From Pinus tabuliformis (lineage: Eukaryota > Streptophyta > Pinopsida > Pinales > Pinaceae), in NCBI GenBank assembly GCA_031772625.1, contig CM062815.1, positions 917,258,979 through 917,322,978 on the forward strand: a stretch of DNA of 64,000 nt, written 5' to 3'. The translations under genes were made by a program, and so were the position numbers. Below are positions 12,131 through 24,449 of the stretch, one piece after another (positions within the stretch are counted from its first letter, which is position 1; every line of letters starts with the position of its first letter). The notes beneath the pieces are model-generated. The model was not told the DNA's origin. It did not search any database and was given only the letters and a program-made list of their open reading frames with translations.

Positions 12131-12464
12131 TGGTAGGTACCTATAATACTAGTGTATTCCTCCATTATTATTGACATTCTATCCCTTATTGTTATTGTTG
12201 TGCCCATGTTGTCCCCATATTGTTATTATTGTGCCCCATAGAAGCCACTATTGTTATTTTTGTTCCCCTGTATTATTATTGTTTTGTCAGCTCTGATTAT
12301 ATTGTGACCCCTTAGACTCCTGTATATATAAAGGATGTTTTTTCAGTTGAATCATCCAAGAATTTTTCATTTTTGTAATGTAAAGGAGGTTTCTCCCTTG
12401 AAGAGGGTGATTTTGAAGTCGTTGATCTATCTTTTGTATCTATTTTTGAGTTGGTTGCATAATA
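12131..12464 (+). repeat. 3' LTR of element Y
   Basis: Starts TGGTAGGTACC (first T-G-T changed to T-G-G) and ends TGCATAATA before the TSD GATTT. A TATA-like TATATATAAAGG lies near 12322. It aligns with the 5' LTR apart from extra TTGTTATTATTGTG-type repeats in the middle. Confidence 0.9.
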
Positions 12465-12469
12465 GATTT

Positions 12470-13698
12470 AATCTTAATGATTAATCACCCTAACAAGAAT
12501 CTCTTATGATTCAAAACATAAACATGAGAGAGTTAGTAATACCAAGCAAATATTCCAAAATAATCATACTTTTAATGAAGAAAACATTTTACATAACTTG
12601 CTTTATTCCTTTATAAACCAAGTAGGGTTTCCTTGAAGTGATGTTCCTTGAATTGACTTACCTAAGTATCTATTGTAGCTTTGGATGTCAATTTGTACAT
12701 GTCATGAAGAATAGTGCCGAGATAAATCCTAATGAGAATAAATAAGTCCTAAACCAATGATACCTACCTTTACCTGCAATGCAAACTTTTCAAGTATACA
12801 AGAATCTTGATGTAGATTCCAGATTGTTAGTACAAGAATTTGAATCATAGGCAAGTCATTAAATTATGCATATAAGTCAACTGACCTAATTCCAAAACTT
12901 TTCTTATCTGCAATACTAGCAAGAAAGAGCTTAAATAGAGTTGTAATCAAACCTTGGGATATCAAGAATTTGTGTGATACTTTAGGACATAACTACAAAG
13001 ACTATACTAGACTAATCCTAGACTTTGCTTAACAATGAAGTCTAATCCTAACTAGATCTATAACAATTTTAAAATAACTAACCCTTAACTAGACTCCACA
13101 TATCTTGACCAAACTAAAAGAAAATTTGAACAAACCCTAACCAAAATTAAAGGAAACAAAAGCAAAAACATGTTACAGAATTACTGACCGATGAATGTTC
13201 CTAATTACCTTGATTTTTCAACAGATTTTTGATGTGTTATATAGTATAACTGAAGGAGATACATTGTTGGAGATCAGGTTATGGTTATGCGACATAAGAG
13301 TTGTCTTTCATTTCTTTTATATCTTTTTTGTATTTGGAACAAATTGTCATTGTAGGACCTATGGCTTTCAATTCTTATCATGATTCATCGGTAGGAAGAG
13401 TCAGTTTTAGTTTATTATTATATGATTTGTCTTGAAGGGATGACCTGTTAGGAGAGGATAAGACTTGATAATCAAGGCTAAAAGGCTTGAAACTGCATAC
13501 TATACCTTTGACTATCTTCTAAACACACTTTTTATGCCTTCATTTTCTTATCTAGGTCTATGATCATATTAATGTGCTTAGGGTTTCTTTATAGTGCCCA
13601 TCAGTTCTGATTTATTTCTTCGAGAAGATCAGACGTAGACTTCTTTGCCATGATTTCTAGCCCTTGTGATCTCCTTTATGCCTATGCATATGAACCTC
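12470..13698. other. Unassigned AT-rich sequence
   Basis: Continuation of the host sequence of element Y. Its right end adjoins a minus-strand primer site, so it may be the 5' internal part of that element. A minus-strand ATGGCAAAGAAG-type gag-like start lies near 13650 but stops after 17 codons. No reverse transcriptase motif is visible. Confidence 0.4.
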
Positions 13699-13710
13699 AC
13701 TCTGATACCA
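13699..13710 (-). promoter_or_regulatory. Primer binding site of a minus-strand LTR element
   Basis: Minus strand reads TGGTATCAGAGT, matching the initiator-Met primer site at 11 of 12 positions, and abuts an LTR-type TG at 13711. The LTR would lie to the right and the internal domain to the left. Confidence 0.7.
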
Positions 13711-14904
13711 TGTTGAAAAATCTAGGGAATCATGTATTTAACTTGATTTCTCTTGTATTATGACATTACCTTATGATGTTTCACTTGTTATATCTTATTT
13801 TTGTTTGTTATGTTCTTATCATTAAGACTAATTACAATCCATGAATATCATAAACAAAAAGGGAACACAAAATGTAGGCACACAACCAGGGAAGAACCCG
13901 TAAGTAGGGGAAACCCAGTCAAGAATTCTTCCTTCAATAGATTCATATCACAGTGAGACAACCAAGACTCTTGGAGCCTAAACCAAGAAAAAACATTCCA
14001 TCCATGAAGACAACCTAGCTCACATTTTTTGATCCACGTCTTCATATGATAATGAAAATTAGTTAATCCTTTCTTTCAATCCAGATGTCAATCTTGTAAA
14101 TTAGAAATATGGCCCTGTAGTTATACCCATCTTTGGTCCTATGGTTTCTTCAAGGAATATTGACTATATAGTTATACTTAGCTTCGGTCCTAAAATCATA
14201 TCATACTTAAGTTTCCTTGAATAGTATCATTACTTCGATCTTTTGTATTGCTCTGGTTCAGTTACATTGACTTCATCTCTACAATAGTTTACTACTTCAG
14301 TCCCATAATAGTGTTATATCTAGTCCCTACAATAGATCATTGCTTTAGTCTAGTAATGGTGTCTCGTCCTGTTCTTGTAGTAACCTAATGTTTCGGCCTA
14401 TAATCATCCTTCTTCACTACATCTGAGGTCTATATGAACTTCATGCTACTTCTCTCTATAGAGATGAGTTTACGTGGGTATGTATAGTCGTTTCCAATTG
14501 TAAAATGAGATGACATGAGTTATTTGTGAATCCGACTTGTAATAGATTACTTTGGTGGCCGACTTGCAAGGTGACTTGATGGAGGAGGATTTTGACATGA
14601 AAAAATGTATTTGAATTTGACTTGAAAAAAAAACTAAAAGCTTGCAATGGAGGCTTCAACTATGACTATTTTCCCAAGCATGAAATCCATGCTTTAATAA
14701 GTCAATTTAACAATAATAAAAATTTACTTTGCAAATATATTATGTTATACAATTATGAAGATTTATTATAGTTACATTCTTCGACATACACATGATCAGA
14801 GCATAATGCTAAGAGGAATTCCATAGGACACCACCATAACTAGCTCTCAAGGCACATACCCCATCTATATGTTCACCAGGTATATCCTTACATGACTATT
14901 CTTA

Positions 14905-15045
14905 TCTTTGATTCCCAATCCTCAAAGAATATCAATCCTCTTTGACTACTCTTGTCATGGATACCCTATCCTTATCCTCAAAGAGTATCAATACATGACA
15001 CTACTACCTATATTGGATTCCCAACCCTTAAGGAGTATCAGTCCC
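14905..15045. repeat. Imperfect tandem repeat, three units of about 50 bases
   Basis: Three units share a CCCAAYCCTYAAGGAGTATCA-like core (TTCCCAATCCTCAAAGAATA, CCTTATCCTCAAAGAGTATC, TTCCCAACCCTTAAGGAGTA). They lie within LTR-like sequence. Confidence 0.5.
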
Positions 15046-17042
15046 AAATGGTTATCCAATCCTCCATTTTCCCTACCAGTGTGTTGATTGGAAAAAGTGA
15101 CATTTCAACATTTTAAGGGAGACCACCCGACCGAGAACTTAAAGAAGCTCCTTTTCCATTGAAATGGTGGTTCTAACTGGTTAAATTGGATCCAATTACC
15201 TATTTTTATCTCTACTAGCTTAAAGTATGACTTTCAACTACCAATAGAGAAGATATATCAAATCAACCCTCTTGCTGATCAGACAAGAAAGTGATCCTTA
15301 AGCTGAATTTATGGCCCATACAAACCACTCTAAAGACTACCCCTATATGAGGGGGTTTTTGGGATGCAATAATTAATCTAATATAAACTTACACTAGAAT
15401 ACAAGCAAAAGGATAGAAAATCTAAATCTATCTCTTTTAGGAAGATGTAGATCTAACCCAACTAAGATCAAGATAACTAATTGAATTCAGATTTAAATAT
15501 GTCTCGCTTATTGTGAATATTATGTTAATGAAGTAGTTCAATTAGTTGATATTATGATTATCAAACATATCATTTTTAGAGATCCTTTAACTAGAATTAT
15601 TAATCAACAACATTTATGAAGTAGTACACAAAAATGATGATGATTAGTAATCCAACAACTCGAATGCTTAAACAACAGTACAAGGAAATAGTTCACATAA
15701 TATTATTGTTTGTTAAGATAGAATTAAAAGGTTTATCTCTAAATAATTCGTTACTTAGAAATAAGAGTTCATCACATAAGATCAAAGATAAACAATAGAT
15801 AATTGCAATAAATACTCATATAGACAACAATACACAAATATGATTGAAAATCACAAGTCTTTGCTATTATAAAATTAAACTAGTATTTAAAACAATAGTA
15901 TATTGAATACCAATTTATTAAGTTAAATTCCCTTGCTTTAATCTCCAACAATCCTCTATAACTCATAAAATCTCCTATTGAAACATGAGTTGAAATAGTG
16001 CAAGCTCTTCCTAGCATACACAGTTCAGATATGTAAAAGAGAAATCTCTCTATTCCTCAAATATGAGATTAAACTATCCTCTCCTCTACAACCCTAAATC
16101 CCTATAATAGTAGTTCTTTTAGAATCCTGGATTACAGAGTAGAGAAGGAATTTTTCTATGATTCGAATCCATTTTCTATAATAATCAGCGATTGGTATTT
16201 ATACATAGTGGAAATATTAACAATTTTCCCAAATCTATCAACAAGAGAGTTAATTATAGCATAGAAGGCTTTAATTAGAATTATGTCCAAAATGTAGATG
16301 AGCACAGTGGAATGAATTGCCCGGTTTGGTTTGCGTAGATAAGGATGGTCCTTCTTGTCTCCTCCTTGTTTCGAATCGATAGGTCAAATAACATATGAGG
16401 AACAAACGATTCAACAACCTTCTTTTATCACGATATCCCTTTACCATATGAAGGAATTTAGTTGGTAATAGACTAGTTCTGTTTAAATACTAGCCTTGAT
16501 TAAAAATCTTTGTTATAACAAAAAATAGAATTAACCATGGCATAAAACAAAATTTGTAAAGAAACTCTAATTCTGCCCAAAACCAGTAGAAAAATCAAGC
16601 AGTTTTTTCAATTAATATGATAGTGGCCCCTGGAAGTGACAAATGGCGAGAGATGAGTTGTATCGGAGAAATGGATATATGAATTTTTAACAATGGCCAT
16701 AAACGCAAAACATCTATATTAGGAGGTTGCGATATGGAGCAGCCATGATATCTTGTTGAAATCCTATTAAATAGTGTATTGGGTCCATTATATCAGAGCC
16801 TTGTATCAAATATTTGTTATCGAGAGTTTTAAAGTTGTTACCATTTAAAAGTTCCGATACAGGTGGATGCAATATTCCAATTAGACTAGAATTAATACCA
16901 TAATAGGTCCGGATATCAGGGGTGAGTGGAATATCATAAGTTAGAAGTCAGAGGATATGTCTATCGGAATTTGGAGATTGAAGGGATAGGTTATATAACT
17001 ATCATAATATCGACAATCAGAGAGATATGAATATCGTAGGTC

Positions 17043-17731
17043 AAAGTGGGAGGCACATTGGGATATCAGAGATTGGAGGAAGTGTTGTATTAGAGTTTTA
17101 CAAGTGTTTCGAAAAAAGAAATCTCTGATATGCGGGAGTAATGATGTGGAAGTGGGTCCTCCCTCCAATAAACTACAACCACTGTTAAATGGGCCCAGGA
17201 CTTATGATATTGGGGATTTTGAAAGGAATCTTCTGATATTGATAAGTTCCGAGGTTCCGATATGTTACAACCATTTTATCAAAAGACCACATCTACTTTA
17301 TAATATAAGCCAAAGCCACTATTTGGAAAATAAAATAATATAGCCACTATTAATGAAGATCTTGGTCTCAGGGGCTATTTAATTAATTATTAATCAAATT
17401 GATTAAAAATTAAAATAAAACAAATAAAACTAATATTTACAATAAAAGTTTATTATTTACAAATGAATAAGTTTATAAAGAAAAAGTAATGTACATTTTA
17501 TACATTTAGTGGGCCAAAGTAGTGAAAATGTCAAATATTTGTTTAGTCACCATTTGCAAACCAAACAACCAAATGAAATCAAACAAATTATGATAGGAAT
17601 ATAAGAACAAATCGAACTTAGTAGAGCAATCCAATTACTCAAAGTTGAATAGTAAAATGATGAATCATTCAATTAAAGGGTCCCTATAATAATAATTAAG
17701 TGAATAATGGGGGGGTTTAATTTTTACCACA
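17043..17731 (-). repeat. Copy 1 of a 0.69-kb LTR 5' end
   Basis: Aligns with 21384-22071 throughout, including GGGCCCAGGACTTATGATAT, AAATAAAATAATATAGCCAC and the closing GTGAATAATGGGGGG block. Read on the minus strand it starts TGTGGTAAAAA. Confidence 0.8.
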
Positions 17732-19532
17732 ATAATGGTGACACATTAGGAAGAACCAGTTATCTTTGGTTTATTACTAATGAAATCCTCAAAGGAAAAG
17801 GAGCAAGACTGAATAAAATCAAAATGTAAAGATTCAAACACTATGAAATCATTGAAAAAGTCCAAACAAAGTTTAATCATATTGACCATGTTTACAACAA
17901 CCATTAATTAATCACAGCTTTAACTAAAGAACATAGGCTTATGGTTAAGTTTAGTGAAATGATAAACTCTCATTGCCATAGGTAGAGCCACTACTACCAA
18001 CAATGATTCATAGCCTCGATAGGGTTACCTTTTAACCCAAGGAAATATTGTTATCCCATCTATTGTTTGGCATCACTTGAGGAATCATATTTCATTTAGT
18101 TATTCTGAAAGCCATTATCCTGGCTTGGTGACCAGATATTGACAATTCCATTCACAAGCATTAATAGTCATGAAAAATTTGGCTCATGATGAGACCTCTT
18201 GTCTTACAGTGAATTATTGTAAGCCATTATCCTAGCTTGATGACCAAATGTGATAATGTCATAACAATCAAAGCCCATGATCATGGTAGGTTGGCTCTTT
18301 TAGGAGACCCCCTATCTTTCAGGTGTTTTTATAATTTTTAATTACACTCTGATGATTTGTGTTAATAGATGGGGAGACAAATCCTCTCCTTAAGAGATAG
18401 GATGACATGGAAGAGTTATAGAATACTAAACTTATCTGTTTCTTTTTGTCACTTTAGTAGTTGTTTTAGGATATGACATGTTGTAAAGTAGATTTCTCTT
18501 ATGTGTATTAAGGTAAGAGAACATCCAAATGATAATAAAATACAAACAAAGTCAGAGTTTCAATGTGAGTTTGAAATATAGCATTTTAATGATCTTCCTA
18601 TTATTCTTCCTTTTACTAATGAATTTCATTAGATAAGAGTAAGAATTTCCCAAGTATTAAACCAAATTTGGGTTAAAAAGAACTCTTTCAAAAGGCTTGG
18701 TAATATTACTTAAATCAATCTGAGTCAAATGTCAAATTTGCACTCAAGGGATTATAGAGGGCAGAAGTGAGATGTTATTAAATCAAACCCAATGTCAAGA
18801 GCCAAGAGAAACTAGAAAAACCTAAAAAACATCAACCACAAAAATTAGATCATAAGATAAACAATACGTAAAAAGAATGATCTTGGCATAAGAAATTATG
18901 TTTCTTGTTAAGAAGAATACTATTCATGTTAATGTTGTCTTTCTTAGTGATTTTTTTATTCATTAAAATGAGCTTTCTAATCTAATGGGAGTTTCGATAA
19001 AAAATGACTTATAAAAATTCAAACAGGGTTTATTTACTTTTATAAGTTCACCTTCCAAATAAAACATATAAGTTTTCATAATATTTTTTCCATAATAAAT
19101 GAAATCTTTGGAAATGAGAAATAAAATCACCCTGAATGCGTTTTGACAATTTTCCACATTAAAATTTTCACAACCGTTTAATTAGTAAAAGTTGATCTTC
19201 TAACTCAAACCAATACTGCGAGAAGAACAACATAATATAAGAAAGAAACAATGATTAAAAGAGAAAATAAATTCTAGAAAACTAATAACAAATGGAAATG
19301 CACATGTAAATGTGTACCTGAGAGAATTTGATCATGGTTTTACCTGATGAATCTTCATCTTCTCCCATATATTTATCAAAGTTCAAAACCATCCTCTTAT
19401 TTAATTTAAAATAACTGCTAAACTAAACCTAATCCTAATCTAAAATGTAGACTAAGACTAAGAAAAGTCATGCTTTCAATGTAACCATTCAAGCATATTA
19501 TTATCTGCATGAATGTGTAAATCAAAGATGAG
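17732..19532. other. AT-rich region, no gene seen
   Basis: No recognisable coding sequence. A direct repeat pair (18108-18220 and 18221-18335) shares AAGCCATTATCCT.GCTTG and a later GGCTC..GAGACC segment, so about 115 bases were tandemly duplicated and then diverged. Confidence 0.45.
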
Positions 19533-20177
19533 TTACAAAATCATAAATATACCAACAAAAATAAAATTGGACATATTATATGCATCTAATGCAAATGTAT
19601 GTACAAGAAGAAATGCATTTACAAAATACATTCCTTGAAATTCTTCCAAACATATGTCTATAGGATCATCAAGATAAGGATGTGATACAGACGTTTGAAA
19701 AGAATTCAGAGAAAGAGGAAACAACAAATGAGTATTAAATTTTAAATCTTTGCAAATTAAAGGTTGTTGTAAAGAAAAAGAAAGACCGAAAATCTTCTTT
19801 TCAAAGAAATAAATTTGATAACAATGAGGAATATTTATGAAAAGAATGCATGGTTGGTCAAAATGTATAAATGTACTCTCGAGTGTTATCATTTGTGTAG
19901 AATGCATTCGAAAATCTGAAATCATCTGTCCAATCATAAGATAGAACCTCAACCTAAGAAGAAATTGAAATAGATGATTGAAATTTTGAAATTTATTATT
20001 GCATATACTAATTAGTGCATTTGATGATAATGTGGAACTTTGCCTCTCAATATACCAACATAATATGTGCAAAAACCAAAAATAAAATTGAACAAAGAAA
20101 GAAATTGAAAAGAATGAGAGAAAGGTAAATTGTAATATACATATATGTTGTATATTTGAGGCTTCTGCGATCTTCAT
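19533..20177 (-). other. 214-codon open frame of unknown status
   Basis: An uninterrupted minus-strand frame beginning just downstream (minus strand) of the hammerhead-like motif of the PLE remnant. The predicted product is rich in Phe, Ile, Leu, His and Ser, with a hydrophobic N-terminal third. No motif of any known family is visible. The length is notable for an AT-rich region, but the composition suggests it may be open by chance. It could belong to the PLE terminal repeat or to an unknown neighbour. Confidence 0.2.
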
Positions 20178-20210
20178 TTTGTGTAGTGATATCTTCTAGA
20201 GTCATCACAT

Positions 20211-20270
20211 TCATGATTTTATTGTATCGACATTTCGAACCAACCTCTATGGTTCATCATCAGGATCAGA
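20211..20270 (-). ncRNA. Hammerhead-ribozyme-like motif of a Penelope-like element
   Basis: On the minus strand: CTGATGA (20263-20257), then helix II made by GAACC (20255-20251) and GGTTC (20241-20237) around a 9-base loop, then GAAA (20236-20233), then TGT-CGAT-ACA as a short helix III. This is the conserved core order of a hammerhead. PLEs are known to carry minimal hammerheads with short helix III in their terminal repeats. The expected U-H cleavage dinucleotide after helix III is displaced by one A (ACA-A-TA), and helix I pairs only partly, so this copy is probably inactive. Confidence 0.6.
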
Positions 20271-21190
20271 TGTGTGAAAAAGTCAGTAAATAATGGAGCA
20301 ATAAATAGAGGATAGGGTTGGGATGATAATGAATGGAGCCAACAGGTTTGCTAATGTTCAGAAATAAATTTAGTTTACTTAATTAATTATTAATTTATTT
20401 GATATTTGTATGTTTATATTTTCATGATGTTTATTATTTTTATTAATTACTTGATAGGGAAACTAAAGTTTATATAAAATTAAAATTATTTGAATATAAT
20501 TTTAATAAAATATTAATACAATTTTTTAGGGTTCTTGATTAATGTTATTAATTCAACTATTATAATGTTATTTATTCAAATATTGTGATGTTATTAACCA
20601 AAAGTTTTTGTATTAATTATTTTAGTTGACATTAATTAATACTTAATGTTATTTATTCAAACATTATATGATGTGATAATTATGATGTTATAATGTTTCA
20701 AATATTATAATGTTTAACTAAAAGTTTCAGTATTAATTAATTTGTTGAATTATTGATGTTAAATTTATTTAGTTTTAACATTAATGTTTTAAATGTTGCA
20801 AGATAATTAAAACATCTAAATTTTATTGCTGAGGAAGTTCCTAGGTTCTGATGTTAGATTAATATTATGTATCGATCTATAAAGGTTTAAAGGTTTCTGG
20901 TTAATAATTAATAATGTTTATTAATTAATTTGGTTTTTTATATATTATTAATTGAATGTTAATTATATTTCTCTTTATTAATTAATAATCTTGAGATAAA
21001 TTGTTTAAGGAAGTTCCTAGATTTAGATGTTAGATTAGTATTCAATGTTGATTTATAAAGGTTATTGGTTTTGTTTTGTTTTGTTTAGTACTTGATTCAG
21101 TTAATTAAGGTTTGAATGAACTAATTAAAATATTAATTTAATGATTTTAGGGATAGGTGAACCATCAAGAGATAAAGGGGCCAAGAGTAC
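20271..21190 (-). other. 3' untranslated region of the PLE remnant, very AT-rich
   Basis: Lies between the endonuclease tail and the hammerhead-like motif. It holds TTAATTAATTATTAA-type sequence and a diverged direct repeat (GAAGTTCCTAG..GATGTTAGATTA..AAAGGTT at 20834-20890 and 21011-21066). Confidence 0.45.
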
Positions 21191-21394
21191 CTAGGGGACA
21201 GTAGAATCCCCAGTTAGTGTAGGAATCCAATTGTCACTAATTTTCCAACCGTCATCACAGTTGAGGTTATTGGGGTGTTTTCCTATTTCGATAGCTTCTC
21301 TAAATTTTCTATGGTGATAATGATCGATTTTGGCCAAAACACTGGAGTTTTCGATGCAAATGTGATGATTGGTTTTACTAGAGTTCTTAGCCAA
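21191..21394 (-). pseudogene. Penelope-like element: C-terminal end of the GIY-YIG endonuclease
   Basis: A 67-codon minus-strand frame reading SSVLAKIDHYHHRKFREAIE then IGKHPNNLNCDDGWKISDNW. The REAIEI.KHPNN.N.DDGW pattern is the well-known C-terminal signature of PLE polyproteins (reverse transcriptase plus GIY-YIG endonuclease). The reverse transcriptase and most of the endonuclease are missing: the fragment stops at 21394, where an LTR copy begins. PLE nucleases nick the target for priming. PLEs with this domain are documented in conifers, where an arthropod origin has been proposed. Confidence 0.85.
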
Positions 21395-22071
21395 AGCTGA
21401 GGTGCATTGGAATATCAGAGATCAGAGGAAGTGTTGTATCGGAGTTTTAAAAATGTTTTTCGAAAAGGAAATCTCCGATATGTGGGAGTAATGATGTGGG
21501 AGTGGGTCCTCCCTCCAATAAAATACATGCACTGTTAAATGGGCCCAAGACTTATGATATCGGGGTCTTTTAAGGAATATGCCAATATCGATAAATTCCA
21601 AGGTTTCGATATGTAACAACCATTTTATTAAAAGACCGCATCCTCTTTATAATATAAGACAAATCCACTATTTGGAAAATAAAATAATATAGCCACTATT
21701 AATCAAGATCTTGGTCTCAGGGGATATTTACTTAATTATTAATTAAATCGATTAAAAATTAAAATAAAACAAATATTTACAAATAAAAGTTTATTATTTA
21801 CAAATGAATAAGTTTATAAAAAAAAGTAATGTACATTTTATACATTTAGTAGGCCAAGACAATGAAAATGTAAAATATTCTTTTAGGAACCATTTGCAAA
21901 CCAAACAACCAAATGAGACCAAACGATTTATGATAGAAAGATAAGAACAAATCGAAATCATTAGAGAAATTCAATCACTCAAATCCAAATATTAATATGA
22001 CCAATAATTCAATTAAAGAGTCCCCATAATGATAGTTAAGTGAATAATGGGGGGTTTGTGTTTTTACCACA
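21384..22071 (-). repeat. Copy 2 of the LTR 5' end, truncated at the PLE
   Basis: Aligns with 17043-17731; its minus-strand start is TGTGGTAAAAACACAAACC at 22071. The homology ends where the PLE fragment begins. Confidence 0.8.
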
Positions 22072-23526
22072 ACACAGTGCCTTCACTAGACTTACTCCAT
22101 CATCGCTCCCTCCCAACTAGGGGGGATATTCTTACTCCCACTCAACTAGGGACACATAACCATAAGCCTTCTCTTGTCTCATACTTCATCAATAAATCAA
22201 CTACTTGTTATTCCTTGGAGATATATTTGTAATTGAAGGTCTCCTTTCTCGCATAGAATCATACCTAAGATTTTACTTTTATGAAAGTCAAAGAATTGAC
22301 ATAGCCAAACTCTTTCATATTCTATATTCATGATATGGTTTCTCGGCTCCTTAACAGCATCACATCTCAATGTGCTTCAACCTTCCAAGGTCTCTGACCT
22401 TCCTCAATAATTTTCACAATGCCTTGATCATGGTCAAATCCAACGATTAAAATTGGCAACAAGGGCCCAATTGTACTTTATATTGATCAATTGATGGAGT
22501 TGATTATTACATTGAATTTATCTTTTCAAGAGGACCAAAATCAACCTAAATATCATCAAATTTGGACAAGGAAAAATATGTTTTTGAGGTTAAGCTTACA
22601 CGTCCAAATTGTCAAGGTCGACCACATCATCATGTAGGCTCATGAAGCCCAATGGACATGTATTTTAACTCTCAATTACTTGTATATATAAGGGAGACCT
22701 CAAACCTCAATTGGAATCATCATCAACTCATCATTTCTCTCTCCGGGTCATATAAATTGCAAGAGCAACACTTCTTCTCTCACATGTGCTGCTGAAAAAG
22801 GATGAATTACACAGCTGAATTTCAGGATCTGTTACAGGGTTTGACCAGCATTTACTAGGGTTATTTTTACCTCCTATTGCAGTGTTTTTGTGCCACAATT
22901 TTTAGTTTGGAAGGCAACATTAATTTTCATAGAAACTGAGGTTTTCTGGGCTTGTTAACCGGGATGACTGCAGGCTTGACCACAAGACAAAAATGCAAAG
23001 TTTGACCAAGTTTGAACTATTTTTTAAATATTTTTTTGGGCTGACTTTGACCAAAAATAGAGGTTGCATTTCTCTCACCTTTGACTGCACTATTGTGGAA
23101 GGATTTGACCAAAATTCTACTCTTTGTGACTTTCTAGTTAGGGCTGATTTTGACTGTTGTTAACTACAAATTTGATAGTCATTTTGCAAGTCAATTTTGA
23201 CTTTTAATTTATTGTATTGTACCCTCTCTCCCTCTGCTGAACATTTGATATAATAATAAGAAGAATTGGTTAAAGGGCTTTCCCATATTAGGGATTTCCC
23301 CTAGCATTTTCCAAATTTTGGTGTTCTATTGTCTTGACTTGTCTTCTGTTTTTATTGTTCATGTTCTATCTACAATTTATCTCAATGTGATGATTAATGT
23401 GATTATTATTGGAAATTAAATTGGAAATTGTCATTGGGTTGACTAAAGGAAATTGAACAAATTCTTCCAAGTATAGAAAATACCATTATTAACTAAAATT
23501 AACATTGTATTATAGCCCATGTGAAT
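22072..23526 (+). repeat. Putative 5' LTR and leader of copia element Z
   Basis: About 22440-23520 precedes the Z gag start and has LTR-like features: a TATA box TGTATATATAAGGG at 22681-22694, a run of short direct repeats around TTTGACCAAAA (22840-23170), and no coding frame. No primer site was found and the 3' LTR is not in the window, so the ends are unknown. 22072-22440 is unassigned; its minus strand includes the short repeat CAACTAGGG. Confidence 0.4.
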
Positions 23527-24449
23527 ATGAAGCCCAAGAAAGAGAGAGAAAAGAAATCACTAAGAGATATGTTGGACAAGACTATTGGACAAGTCTCCAT
23601 GACATCTACATCTTACTTAAAGACTGAGGACAAGCTCAATGACAAATTTGACTATCATGAATGGAATATGACTTTGGAGGAGCATGAAGTATTGGACTAT
23701 GTGCAAGGAAAAGTGGTGGAGCCTCCTTCAAATGCATCGTTTGCTGCTAAAACAAACTATAGAAAAGGTGGGGCAAAAGCTAAGAAAACTATCATTGAAT
23801 CCATTAAAAAGAATCTTGTTGCCTATATTTGTGATTTGGGAACATCTAAGGAGATGTATGATAAGCATGTTGGGATGTTCAAATTGAACAATGTGAATCA
23901 AATTCTGTTTCTCAAGAACAAGTTGAAGGATATCAAGATGCATAAAGGGGAATCTATCCAATCCTACTTCATGAGAATAACTTAAATAAAGAATGAACTA
24001 CTATACATTAGAGAAGTTACTGCTAATAGGGAGCTCACTCTCATTTCAATTGGAGGTCTTTCAAGACCATGGGATATATTTACCACCACCATTCTCAACA
24101 ATGATAGGATACCTCATTTCGATGTGTTATTGGCTATATGTACTCAAGAGGAAACAAGGATGATGGAGAGAGATAAGCCCTCCATTAGAAATGAACCTAC
24201 TACCTTCTTCGATCATGCAAAGAGGAATAATAATGGTGGTCCAAGGAGACAAGGTCAAGGATATAAGAAGGTATTCAAAGAATAAATAAAAGGAAGGTTC
24301 TATGATTGCAACAAGTTTGAACATTATGCTAGAGAATATCCTCACAAGAAGAATCCTCCAAGGGATTATGACAATAACAACAACAATTTCAAAGGCAATG
24401 ACAATCAAAGGAACAATAGGATCAATAAAAAAGGAAAGAGGAATGCTCC
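23527..24449 (+). pseudogene. gag of copia element Z
   Basis: Capsid/nucleocapsid gene. The ATG at 23527 is the first after the leader. The product contains KLNDKFDYHEWNMTLEEHE and VAYICDLGTSKEMYDKHVGM, a capsid-type UBN2 layout, then QILFLKNKLKDIKMHKGESI. A zinc knuckle follows near 24295-24340 (FYDCNKFEHYAREYP, with the first and last Cys mutated), and an Asn-rich tail. In-frame stops at 23983 and about 24283. The coding sequence ends exactly at the B insertion site, in the basic KKGKRNAP segment. Confidence 0.85.

Larger units (their letters stand above)
3129..12464 (+). mobile_element. Element Y: Ty3 chromovirus, full structure, degenerate
   Basis: A complete Ty3-type LTR retrotransposon by structure. 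It has a 5' LTR (3129-3399), primer site, gag, protease, reverse transcriptase, RNase H, integrase, chromodomain, polypurine tract and 3' LTR (12131-12464). The five bases GATTT flank it at 3124-3128 and 12465-12469, which fixes both ends. Every coding domain has stops or frameshifts, so it is dead. Solo LTR S (4395-7889) was inserted into its gag later. Domain order PR-RT-RH-INT-chromodomain is the family hallmark of chromoviruses. Confidence 0.93.
13711..17731 (-). repeat. Putative long LTR (or nested LTRs) on the minus strand
   Basis: Bounded by the primer site at 13699-13710 and, on the right, by TGTGGTAAAAA (minus strand, starting 17731), which is also the start of a related copy at 22071. 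A minus-strand TATA box (TATAAATA, 16196-16204) lies inside. Whether this is one 4-kb LTR or several pieces could not be settled. It holds degenerate tandem repeats (about 14107-14400 and 14905-15045) and, at 16620-17300, many ATATCGGA / GATATCAG words. Confidence 0.4.
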
